A program made the translations under genes and the position numbers. Positions 33,717 through 42,229 of a stretch of DNA of 64,000 nucleotides are shown here, in pieces. The DNA lies in NCBI RefSeq assembly GCF_910592395.1, contig NC_088313.1, positions 6,574,501 through 6,638,500 on the forward strand. Direction: 5' to 3'. The stretch is from Lineus longissimus. Lineage: Eukaryota; Nemertea; Pilidiophora; Heteronemertea; Lineidae. The number at the start of each line of letters is the position of its first letter. Position 1 is the stretch's first letter. The notes below the pieces were generated by a model, which worked only from the letters and a program-made list of their open reading frames with translations, ran no database searches and had not been told where the DNA came from.

Positions 33717-36629
33717 TCAAACAACATGCCCCGCAGACACAATCGGGCCGATTGTGTGCATGCCATCTACGAGGGAAGAAACGTCTCGTAGGTAGAAACG
33801 AGAGAATGTGGAGTGATTACTCCAACATGCAGCGGAAACGACTTCTTGAAGAGCAACTCCTCGGTAGTTAGCCCAGGAGGTGGCTAGTGCTCTAACTTCG
33901 TGCGCTGAGATGTTAGCTAGCGCACGAAGATCAGAGGAAGTCTTCAAGGTGTTGTAGGAAAGACGAATAGTCTCCACAATCCACCTTGAAATAGTGGCGG
34001 CCGCTATCTCTCGTTTATTTCCCTCCTTATAGGACAAAAACAAACGCTCTCTCCCCTGGCGGATACCGGGAGGTTTTGTCCTATTTATGTAGAACTTTAG
34101 GGCCCTGACGGGACATAAAGTTCTGTCAGGAAGATCATAAGAGATCGTTCCTGACAGAGAGGGAATAGTAACCGGGGGCCGAGAGGCGGCCGGTCCCTGG
34201 TTCTTCGCCAGAAATCCTGGTATAAAAGCCAGGATAACCTCCCCTCCCTCTCTAAAAGCCAGCTTCTTAAAAGAAAGTGCATGGAGCTCTGATCTCCGTT
34301 GGGCGGTAGCCAAGGCTACTAGAAAGACCGTTTTGAGTGTCAGATATTTCATGGATGAAATAGACATGGGTTCAAAAGGATGCCTCATGAGCACCTTAAG
34401 GACAACAGAAAGGTCCCATTTAGGGGTGTTGTGAACCGGTCTAGGACGCTCTAATAACATTCCTCTGAAAAGAGGGGTTATTTGGTCCTCCCAACGAAGA
34501 TCCCAGGTGCTTAAAACACGGAGGGTAGAAGCGATGGCGGACTTGTACCCTTTTATAGCCGTGACAGATAGTTGTCTTTCCGTGAATAATTCAATAAGGA
34601 AATCAACTAATCTGTATATAGAGGGAGAGATCGGATTAACTCCGTTCTCCCTGCACCAGGAAGTGAAGGTAGACCACTTTCCTTGATACACATCAAGGGT
34701 AGACCCCCTTTGAGGTGCGGACATGCGCTTGACAGCGATGTCCGAAAAGCCTCTCTGGTGGAGATGCAACTGGATAAGTTCCAGGCGTGAAACTTGAAAA
34801 ATCCAGGGTTCTGGTGGTAGCATCTCCCCAGGGGGTGCCACAGGAGGTGCTTCCAAGTAGGAAGACTCCTGGGGTGATCTATCAGGAGCTCCAGCAAGGC
34901 TGGGAACCAGGCCTGATTTGGCCAGCAAGGTGCGATGAGAGTTATTCTCACCGGATGGCTGGTCAAGATCTTGTTCAGGACTGGTTGGATGAGAGGGAGG
35001 GGTGGAAACGCATATGCGTTCAGCCCGACCCAAGAGGCTGTAAGGCTGTCGACTTCCAGGGCCTCTTCGTCCGGAAGTGGAGAGTAATAGATGGGAAGGC
35101 GATTGTTCAGCCTGGTGGCGAACAGATCTACCTTCGGAGATTGCCAAAGGCGACAAAGGTCGTCTACAATCTCCTGATGGAGTGTCCACTCTGTCTGAAC
35201 TAGCTTGTTCTGACGGGACAGGGCGTCGGCAAGGATGTTGCGATTGCCCGGTATGTGTCTGGCACATATCGATACTCCAAGGTCGGCACAAAGATGGTAA
35301 AGCTCCCAAGTTAGCTGGCAAAGAATGCCGGACTTTGTGCCTCCCTGTCTCCTGACATATGCTACTACTGTAGAATTGTCGGAGAACAGGGTTACTCTCC
35401 GATTCTTCAGGCGAAGGGAAAGAGCCCTCACGGCAAGAAGGACAGCCTTCATTTCCAATATATTTATTGGAAGAATGGTCTCCTCCCTTGTCCATAGACC
35501 TCTTATGGACATGTCCCCGTTGTTCAGATGTGCTCCCCACCCTAGTAGGGAAGCATCTGTGAACAGGGACACTTCTGGGGGCGGTGGAGCAAGATCTACA
35601 CCGCTTTGGAGACGAGTCTCCGACTCCCAGAAGTTCCAGACGTTCTTGAGTAGGTATTGAGGTATCAATACCAACTTGTCTAATGGGTCCCTGTGGGGTT
35701 TCCATAGAGACATTAGAAACATCTGGATGGGACGCATATATAGACGGCCAAGGGGGATTTGGTCTGCTGCCGAATTCAGAAGTCCCAAAAGGCTCAAGCA
35801 TCGCCTTGCGGGAGCTTGAGTCCTTCCTCTGAATTCTGCGACAAGATGAAGAATTTTCTTTATCCTGTCTAGGGGGGGCAGCATTTTCCCTATGGCCGTA
35901 AGGAACCGAACTCCAACGTAAACGAAGTCTTGGGATGGTATGAATTCTGACTTTGTTTCGTTGATAATCCAACCTGCGGAAACTACTTTTTGCTTTAGAA
36001 CCTGAAGTTGTTGCAGTAGTAGTTCCCGCGATTTGCAACGGAGTAGCCAATCGTCTAGGTAGTGATGGAGCTTGAACCCCATCACGTGAAAGGGAGCGAC
36101 GAAGGCTGTGACTATCATCGTAAAAATTAGGGGTGCCGATGCCAGACCGAACGGCAGGGCCCTGAATTGATACGTCTTTCCTTCGTAATGGAATCGAAGG
36201 AAGTGTTGATAGTCTGGATGGATCGGTACATGTAAGTACGCATCCATTAAATCCATCGATACCGCCCAATCGTTGGGCTGTATCGCCGTTGCTATAGACC
36301 TGGTGGTTTCCATCTTGAAATGAGGAACATTCAAGAAGGTGTTTAACCTGGAAAGGTCTATGATCAGCCTCCATGTCCCTGCTTTCTTGGGAACCAAGAA
36401 AACGTGGCTGTAAAAGCCGGGGGAGCATGGATCTTGAAGGACCTGGATAGCTTGCTTCTCCAGTAATGTCGCGACCTCTGCTTGGAGGGCAGAGGCCTTG
36501 ACTGGGTCCTTCGGTGGCTGAACTGGGGTTGGATATATGGTAGTCGGGGGGGTACGGTTGAAATCTAGTTTCACTCCGTACCTCAACATGTTTGGGACTG
36601 GGGACCCCTTTGGGCACCAATCGTCCCAA
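33717..36629 (-). CDS. DIRS tyrosine recombinase ORF
   Basis: The product integrates the circular DNA copy in the nucleus, in place of a DDE integrase. The open frame is 970 codons and opens without ATG. Its first 640 or so codons lie antiphase over the RT ORF and look like shadow translation. The recombinase begins near residue 640 (about 34710), with STLDVYQGKWSTFTSWCREN as the N-terminal SAM-like core-binding part. The catalytic part has RRSEL (Arg about 779), AHEVRALATSW (His 910, Arg 913), WSNHSTFSRFY (His 939, Tyr 946). The full R-H-R-H-Y set is present. The frame is the same as that of the gag-like ORF upstream, with RT in the +1 frame. The ORF ends about 430 bp from the internal complementary region. 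Confidence 0.93.
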   Translation of the reverse strand: MGRLVPKGVPSPKHVEVRSETRFQPYPPDYHISNPSSATEGPSQGLCPPSRGRDITGEASYPGPSRSMLPRLLQPRFLGSQESRDMEADHRPFQVKHLLECSSFQDGNHQVYSNGDTAQRLGGIDGFNGCVLTCTDPSRLSTLPSIPLRRKDVSIQGPAVRSGIGTPNFYDDSHSLRRSLSRDGVQAPSLPRRLATPLQIAGTTTATTSGSKAKSSFRRLDYQRNKVRIHTIPRLRLRWSSVPYGHRENAAPPRQDKENSSSCRRIQRKDSSSRKAMLEPFGTSEFGSRPNPPWPSIYASHPDVSNVSMETPQGPIRQVGIDTSIPTQERLELLGVGDSSPKRCRSCSTAPRSVPVHRCFPTRVGSTSEQRGHVHKRSMDKGGDHSSNKYIGNEGCPSCREGSFPSPEESESNPVLRQFYSSSICQETGRHKVRHSLPANLGALPSLCRPWSIDMCQTHTGQSQHPCRRPVPSEQASSDRVDTPSGDCRRPLSPLAISEGRSVRHQAEQSPSHLLLSTSGRRGPGSRQPYSLLGRAERICVSTPPSHPTSPEQDLDQPSGENNSHRTLLAKSGLVPSLAGAPDRSPQESSYLEAPPVAPPGEMLPPEPWIFQVSRLELIQLHLHQRGFSDIAVKRMSAPQRGSTLDVYQGKWSTFTSWCRENGVNPISPSIYRLVDFLIELFTERQLSVTAIKGYKSAIASTLRVLSTWDLRWEDQITPLFRGMLLERPRPVHNTPKWDLSVVLKVLMRHPFEPMSISSMKYLTLKTVFLVALATAQRRSELHALSFKKLAFREGGEVILAFIPGFLAKNQGPAASRPPVTIPSLSGTISYDLPDRTLCPVRALKFYINRTKPPGIRQGRERLFLSYKEGNKREIAAATISRWIVETIRLSYNTLKTSSDLRALANISAHEVRALATSWANYRGVALQEVVSAACWSNHSTFSRFYLRDVSSLVDGMHTIGPIVSAGHVV

Positions 36630-36769
36630 ATGTCTGCAAATTTTTGCAGACGGCCCCCGACTACCGGAGTCGGCTCCTTTTTGCGTCCGGGAGGAGAAAG
36701 GAGGGGGGAGTCACCTCTTCCGGCCAGCACCCCTTGGGCGAAAGGAGTGCTTAGTCGGACCGGATCCAC
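34607..36769 (-). CDS. DIRS reverse transcriptase-RNase H (with methyltransferase-like tail)
   Basis: Copies the element RNA into DNA. The order is RT, then RNase H, then a third domain. RT motifs: WRLIIDLSRLN (about 133-143), MDLMDAYLHV (172-181), QFRALPFGLASAP (201-213) and YLDD (237-240). RNase H: FTDASLLGWG (Asp 406), LEMKAV (Glu 440), FSDNSTV (Asp 465) and IPGNRNILADALSR (Asp 516). Residues 548-630, VDLFATRLNNRLPIYYSPLPD and onward to APCWPNQAWF, occupy the place of the Dam-like methyltransferase domain reported in DIRS elements. The frame opens at GTG, 58 bp before the end of the gag-like ORF and in the +1 frame. The first ATG in frame is near residue 61, so ribosomal frameshifting or internal initiation is likely. 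Confidence 0.93.
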   Translation of the reverse strand: MDPVRLSTPFAQGVLAGRGDSPLLSPPGRKKEPTPVVGGRLQKFADIWDDWCPKGSPVPNMLRYGVKLDFNRTPPTTIYPTPVQPPKDPVKASALQAEVATLLEKQAIQVLQDPCSPGFYSHVFLVPKKAGTWRLIIDLSRLNTFLNVPHFKMETTRSIATAIQPNDWAVSMDLMDAYLHVPIHPDYQHFLRFHYEGKTYQFRALPFGLASAPLIFTMIVTAFVAPFHVMGFKLHHYLDDWLLRCKSRELLLQQLQVLKQKVVSAGWIINETKSEFIPSQDFVYVGVRFLTAIGKMLPPLDRIKKILHLVAEFRGRTQAPARRCLSLLGLLNSAADQIPLGRLYMRPIQMFLMSLWKPHRDPLDKLVLIPQYLLKNVWNFWESETRLQSGVDLAPPPPEVSLFTDASLLGWGAHLNNGDMSIRGLWTREETILPINILEMKAVLLAVRALSLRLKNRRVTLFSDNSTVVAYVRRQGGTKSGILCQLTWELYHLCADLGVSICARHIPGNRNILADALSRQNKLVQTEWTLHQEIVDDLCRLWQSPKVDLFATRLNNRLPIYYSPLPDEEALEVDSLTASWVGLNAYAFPPLPLIQPVLNKILTSHPVRITLIAPCWPNQAWFPALLELLIDHPRSLPTWKHLLWHPLGRCYHQNPGFFKFHAWNLSSCISTREAFRTSLSSACPHLKGGLPLMCIKESGLPSLPGAGRTELIRSLPLYTD

Positions 36770-38999
36770 CCTGGTTAGAGGAAGTATTTTTCCTCTTTCC
36801 AGTCCGGCGACCCTCCGCTTCCCGTCGGAAGGATCCAGCAGGAGCAGGCTGACTAGGCGGGGTAGGCCTAGGCAGGACCTGCCTGGCGTACGGGATTGAA
36901 CCCGATGCCTGCTGGGGCCTCTCTATCTTTCTAGCGTTAGGTAGAGAGGTCTTGGCCCTCTGTGTCGCAGTGGGGGCATATAATTTGTCCCAATCTTTCT
37001 GTGCTTGAGCCGCCTCTTGCACAGAATCTGCGAACAGGAAAGAACCGTCCATAGGAGCGGTTCTTAAGGCCCCTTCCAGCTGGAGGGATCTGATGACATT
37101 GAGAGAGCCCAGTGCGGCGTCTCTACGGAGTAGGACGCTATTTGCTGCGGTCTTGGCGGACAGCGCAATAGCGTGCCTAATCGAATGTGACAAGGATGTC
37201 ACAAGCGATTTTGTGTCATCAGATAGTGACTCATTATCTTTTAGGGATCTGGCTAGGGCCAGGTTAGTGTGCTCTGCGTAGGAGAGCACCGCTAACGTGT
37301 TTTTGGCCAGACCCTCTTGTGCTCTAAGGTCTCGGTAAGCCGAGGAGGAGGTCACCCTAGGCACGAGTTGGTCCAGCTGTACATCGTCCTTTAATATGGA
37401 AGTCGATGCTGCAGCTGGACAGCCGGCCGAGCTGACTCGATAATAGTCAGCGCGGTACTGCCTAACGGGAGGAAGTTGTGCCGTGAACAACTTCCCCGGC
37501 TTACACCAAGCTTCCGGTCCGACTGCCGGAAGGACAGGGATGGAAGTACGTTGGTGGGCGCCTTGTGAGTCTCTGATTGTACGCTCCAAAAGTTCAGAGA
37601 CTGCTAACACCGACGGGGAGGGAGGAAGGAATTCAAGTGCCCGAGTGGAGCCTTGAGAAACCTGTGGATTGGGATCCACTTCCTGTCCCCAGAGTGAAAA
37701 GGTCGGTGTTGACAAGGCTGGCAGTTCCGGCGGGGTAGGGCACAGATCCTGCGGGAGGTACGCTCTGATCAAGGATCTGAGTGTCCTCATATCCGACAGG
37801 ATACTGGCCTCCTCTGGTGACAGCTCCTCCTGATTGGGGGAGCGGTAGCCTGGCTGAGAACTCTCGTTCTCAGAAAATTCCTCTAAAATAGAGGAGTCGG
37901 ATGGTGGGTATCCGATGGGACCAGGCGCACCAGAGGAACCGGAACCCTGCTCCAGATGGCTGAGTCTATCAGAAAGACCTGCTACCCTCTGGATGAGCTG
38001 GGACAGTTGCTGTCCCGACTCGGGTTCCGGACCCGACGTGCGGCTTCTCTCAACGACGGGCGGTTGAGGCGAGGGTGAGCGCATAAGCGAACCCTGGAAG
38101 CCGTATGTGCGGGCGAATGGGTCTTCCGGAAGCGGAAGTTGCCCATATTCTGAACTAGAGTTCAGATGTCCTCTCTGCGTAGCTCGTTCCATGGGAACGA
38201 CGCCTCTGCTACGAGGAGGGGGTGGCACTTCCGGTTGGTTCCACCCAAGAGGTTGGCCAACGTAGGAAGGTGCCTGCATTTCCGGTAGGACGAAGTCCGA
38301 AACCGGAAATGCCCGTAACTCCTTCGCCGGTATGGAGCTACCGGAAGCCCTTTTAGAAGGAGGTACGGAGGGCGGAAACGCTGTTACCGAAGACGCATGG
38401 CGTTTCGGAGGTGGCGTTATAAGGTCCGGCCCTACTCTACTGTGTCCGTGAGGACTGGGGTTATTTCGCAGTAAAGACTGAGAAAAACCCCCAGTAGAGT
38501 CTTCGGTTACTGAAAAACGGGAACCCGCGTCAGTAACCGGAACTGCAATCGGCGGACCGGAAGCAGGGTGCTCCCGCGGGTACAAAGGGCTTGTACTCGG
38601 GGGAGCGGACGACAGGGGAACCGGAAGGTTCCCTGAGGTCCGGGGTATATTAAACCCTTGGAGACTTATTGGATGTAAGTCTCCCTTGGGACCACAGACA
38701 TTAATAATGTCAGATCCCGCATCCTTCGCAGCCGCGGCCGGAACCGGAACTCGGCTGACGGAAGGGGTGGTGGCGGGAGGTTTGCTAGACCTCCGGGTTA
38801 TATGCCCGGAAACGGAACCGGAAGAGGGTTTAGGCGTCTTCGCGGCCCGTTTCCCGCCACCAGACGCATTCCTTTGTGGTGAGACAAAGGATGCCGTCGG
38901 AGGGGTACGCCATATAAAAAATGGTACCAATGACAATAAAAACACTGGGAACCCCAAGTAGGCCAGAAAGGACGCAATAATTAATGGAAAGGAAAACAT
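36711..38999 (-). CDS. DIRS gag-like ORF1
   Basis: A 762-codon frame from the ATG at 38999 (bases 38997-38999). The N-terminus is hydrophobic (FPLIIASFLAYLGFPVFLL), then comes a long Pro/Ser-rich region, a short heptad-like LIQRVAGLSDRLSHLEQG, and a conserved-looking C-terminal part: LDQLVPRVTSSSAYRDL, LRRDAALGSL and LRTAPMDGSFLFADSV. The end is basic (RREAEGRRTGKRK, RPRGAGRKR), suited to nucleic-acid binding. Position and composition fit the structural ORF1 of DIRS elements. No zinc knuckle was seen. The hydrophobic start is odd for a capsid protein, so the true start may lie downstream. Confidence 0.85.
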   Translation of the reverse strand: MFSFPLIIASFLAYLGFPVFLLSLVPFFIWRTPPTASFVSPQRNASGGGKRAAKTPKPSSGSVSGHITRRSSKPPATTPSVSRVPVPAAAAKDAGSDIINVCGPKGDLHPISLQGFNIPRTSGNLPVPLSSAPPSTSPLYPREHPASGPPIAVPVTDAGSRFSVTEDSTGGFSQSLLRNNPSPHGHSRVGPDLITPPPKRHASSVTAFPPSVPPSKRASGSSIPAKELRAFPVSDFVLPEMQAPSYVGQPLGWNQPEVPPPPRSRGVVPMERATQRGHLNSSSEYGQLPLPEDPFARTYGFQGSLMRSPSPQPPVVERSRTSGPEPESGQQLSQLIQRVAGLSDRLSHLEQGSGSSGAPGPIGYPPSDSSILEEFSENESSQPGYRSPNQEELSPEEASILSDMRTLRSLIRAYLPQDLCPTPPELPALSTPTFSLWGQEVDPNPQVSQGSTRALEFLPPSPSVLAVSELLERTIRDSQGAHQRTSIPVLPAVGPEAWCKPGKLFTAQLPPVRQYRADYYRVSSAGCPAAASTSILKDDVQLDQLVPRVTSSSAYRDLRAQEGLAKNTLAVLSYAEHTNLALARSLKDNESLSDDTKSLVTSLSHSIRHAIALSAKTAANSVLLRRDAALGSLNVIRSLQLEGALRTAPMDGSFLFADSVQEAAQAQKDWDKLYAPTATQRAKTSLPNARKIERPQQASGSIPYARQVLPRPTPPSQPAPAGSFRREAEGRRTGKRKNTSSNQGGSGPTKHSFRPRGAGRKR

Positions 39000-39291
39000 G
39001 CCTACTTGAATTAAACACTATTGCAATGGATCTGAGTCTTGTTCACTACAATAGAGCGGAGAATAGCCTACTTAACTCTACCCTACCAAGATCAAAATAA
39101 TGGAGCGGGGTCGACTAAGCTAGCTAAGAAAATGTCTATAATTAAATAGACTGGACAATACTAATGCCAAGATTAGTTTGGCGGTCTACTCCGTAGGTGA
39201 ATGAACCCAAAAATCGTCTAGACTTGGCTGGTTGAATTTGGTTTTAAATCGAATTCACGGCAGCTTTGAAAAAACGATGTGCTTCGTAGAA

Positions 39292-39483
39292 GCACAAGAG
39301 TAAAGACTGAATATGGCGGCATGAGATCGGCGCGATCTCGCGGGATCGGTCAGGGCGCCGCCTGGCGGCCGAGCTGTTAACTCAGTTCTCCCTTTAGAAA
39401 ATTAAAGGGATACTCTTGTGTTTGAGCCCAAATGGAGTAACATGCAAAAGTGTTCCATAGGTAAGTTTGAATGACACAAAATG
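39292..39483 (-). repeat. DIRS inverted terminal repeat, right (element 5' end)
   Basis: Inverse copy of 32954-33144; the repeat reaches the element boundary here. It lies upstream of ORF1, so the promoter is expected in it. Confidence 0.95.
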
Positions 39484-41487
39484 CCCGCCGGCCTGCTTGG
39501 TGGAATATTGCTGGTATTTTGGATTACAAAAGATGTGCTGGTCCTAGCTTTCCCTCGTAGCACCGCAGCAGGAAAATCCTTTGTAATACACACTGACGAG
39601 ATTTCTGCGACGCATAACGCATTGCGTTGTTGTACCATCTTGTTTCCTTATTAGGCCACACCAGTGAGAAAGCGAGAAACGGCTATAACAATATTTAGTT
39701 ATCTCTCAGATGAGGGGAAACAATACTGTAATACAACGACGAATCCGTGGCTTCATCTTCGGAGCTGGTAGGCGAAAATGAAAACGCTTGAACGTTGTGA
39801 CCGAGTTAAAATTAATGTGTTTGTGTAGACTTTCGTTACTTGCATGTATATGCTGAATTACGACGATATTGGTTTTTACGAGATGACAGCTGTCAAGTTG
39901 ATGGAAAAAAGGATAGCATTTTGGTCTATTAGAGTGAAATTAACTTATTGCAGATACCAGGTTAAGTGAGCTATACTTGTTTAATGAGTTAGATTACGAA
40001 ACTTCAGATCCCAAACAAATGTTGGTTGGGCGGGAATAAAAAAAGAAAGTACTGATCTTCAATCTCAAAACCTATGTGGGGCGATAATAAACAAAAGTTC
40101 CATCAAACTCAAAATCTAAGTGGGGATGAGGAAATCGATTTTAGTCTCAGATCTTAGAGTAGGGGACCCCCCAAAAAATGGTTCAAATTGGTCGTCGGGA
40201 AATATTTTTGTTATTCATTTCTCTCTATGTAATGGTCGGGAGAGAGAAAAAAGTGTGTCAAAAACAGTCGTCGGGACTTTTATTTTTTTCCACTTTCTGG
40301 AAGCGGATATGTAATCCAAAAATTATAAAAATGTGACCTAATATTTGATCAAATAGTAAATTCCAGGTTTGATTCTTATTTGAGACCCTCTCAAACTTTG
40401 GCATCATCTAATTAAACAAAGTGATGCAAACGTTGTTGACAGTGGATTGATGAGATCTCGTAGATGCAATGCATGCAGTACACTATATGGCGATCATCAG
40501 TGGAGTCATGCTGGGTCTGATCTGTCTCACATGTCTGAGATGATCAACATTACATGATCAGATCGATTGGCCCCAAACCAATTCGCCTCACTCAATGCCA
40601 CTGACAGCGATTCACTGACAAAGGATACTCGCCCATAAGCAACAATAGAGAAAGGTTCAGAGTTGAAAGGCGTTTCTGTTTTCATTTAGATCCTTTCATT
40701 TTATTGTGATACCTATCCGTTCCCCGTTCGAGACGGTCGACAGCCATCCACAGCATGGCGTTGCCATTATTGTTCAAGTTCTTTTCATTCAATGATAATT
40801 AATGACCTGAACTTCCTGATAGTCTGCCTCGCAAAACTGCTGAAGTGGAGATGCGGTTATCTTGGATACAAATCATGGCAAAAAGAATAGCCATAGCCTA
40901 CCCTTCAAGATTCTTTGCAAGAGTGATTTGGATTGTATTCAAACCTTATAGGATCCAATACGAATTTTTGGAGCCGCCGTTGCTTATTTTGGATCCGATA
41001 ACATGGATAACATGTGATAACCCGAGACCACAATGATGTGAGTTGAATGATGTCTATGGCCAGGAACATTGCACAATGTTGAGATACAACAACGAAAGAT
41101 CATGAGTAATGATAAGCAAGATTTATGGGTCATACATGGAACATAGCGGAACATAGCATGCATTTAAATGCGGCCTCATTGATCGGAATCGGCCAATATG
41201 GAAGGGGAATTAGGCAAGTCCTATACTGCATGATACAAACCTTAAATGACCATGGCAATGTTACCCAGCAGCCAGCTGCCCAGTCACCTCCTATCCTACA
41301 TAAGTTCCCATCAACAAATGGCGCAAAAAAAGGAAAAATTCAAAATCAGGTGAAAACGATCACGCTTTTCCGATGTTGACTCCGATGTTGCCCTGAGTTA
41401 ACTCTCCATGCGTGGATACTTTCTATGTGGAACGATGCACTAGTACGGCGCTTCCTGGAGCCACGGATCTACCCTGTGACAACTTAA
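39484..41487. other. Duplication copy 2, no gene supported
   Basis: Collinear with 18301-20305 of copy 1. A short frame at 40851-41036 is open in both copies but has diverged mainly by amino-acid-changing substitutions. Confidence 0.5.
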
Positions 41488-42229
41488 GCTCTGTACACAC
41501 TGACAACATTTTGGGAAACATGTTGGCCAACATGTTGTCCAGGTGCGATGTTATCGAAAATTTTGCCCTGTATACACATGACAACATACGACAACATGTT
41601 GGGCAACTTGTTGTCGAATGTTTCCGAGAAATGAGGATTTTTGAGGGAATATTTTTGAGGGAAATTCATAAACAATGGAAGATTCCAAGAGAAGAAGATG
41701 TATTGTCGGTGGCTCTGCCATAATTTTACGTATCCTGATTGAAAGACGGCGAAGAAGACGTAAAGATGAGAAAAGAGTGTGGACAAGACCATGGATTTAT
41801 ATGAGACACCAGCATGGGGCAAATTTTGTAGCTATTTCTAGAATAGCAGCTTTCTTTTTGTTCTTGTCTTTATATTCCCTGGATGTTACATCCCATAAAC
41901 AGACACAACTTTCTCATACTGCAATAAGTTGTTCAACTTCACTCAGTAACCATTCCTTGCTTGAGGCTGCCATTTTGACTACATCACATGGCTTAAGGTA
42001 GATCATGTGATTTGTGGCCTATTTCTGATTGGATAAAACTCGACAACATCAGTAGCATCTCGGCAACAAAATTGATTTTGTATTATTTCGACAACATTTG
42101 AGCAACATTTGGCCAACATGTTACCGAATGTTTCCGAACTGTACACACTGCCAACATTTTCGATAACATCGCACCTGGACAACATGTTGGCCAACATGTT
42201 TCCCAAAATGTTGTCAGTGTGTACAGAGC
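41488..42229 (+). mobile_element. TTAA-flanked TIR element, Harbinger-type deletion derivative
   Basis: The ends are GCTCTGTACACACTGACAAC and its reverse complement; inverted similarity continues for about 80 bp through CATGTTGGCCAACATGTTG-like words. TTAA borders both ends (41484-41487, 42230-42233). Because the ends are palindromic (TTAAGC...GCTTAA), a 3-bp TTA or TAA duplication, usual for Harbinger, cannot be told apart from TTAA. Duplication copy 1 reads CAACTTAGTGG at the empty site (about 20310). The coding remnant inside resembles the start of a Harbinger nuclease. Confidence 0.8.
41675..42001 (+). pseudogene. HARBI1-like nuclease N-terminal remnant
   Basis: ATG at 41675 in AACAATGG context opens a 108-codon frame. 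An Arg-rich stretch (RRRRRRKDEKR) is followed by VWTRPWIYMRHQHGA, which matches the R(n)-W-x-RPW-x(4)-QHG pattern at the start of HARBI1/PIF-type transposases. After that the frame loses resemblance (SRIAAFFLFLSLYSLDV), and no DDE motifs follow before the right inverted repeat. The nuclease core has therefore been deleted. The frame could also be a first exon whose partner is lost. Confidence 0.6.

Larger units (their letters stand above)
32931..39483 (-). mobile_element. DIRS-type tyrosine-recombinase retrotransposon, near complete
   Basis: This 6.55-kb element encodes, on the minus strand, a gag-like ORF, reverse transcriptase-RNase H and a tyrosine recombinase. It has the diagnostic DIRS ends: inverted terminal repeats of about 191 bp and an internal complementary region near the 3' end. 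There is no target-site duplication. Duplication copy 1 preserves the empty site, AATTGCCCGCCGGCC at 18296-18310. In copy 2 the left junction reads AATTGCCCATTTCC and the right junction ACAAAATGCCCGCCGG. The two junctions and the empty site share only TGCCC, so integration looks like recombination within that 5-bp core. It entered after the segmental duplication. All three ORFs are open, so it is young and possibly competent. Confidence 0.95.

Noticed and set aside
34787-36899. Plus-strand frames over the DIRS element
   Set aside because: They lie antisense to RT and recombinase and show no motifs.
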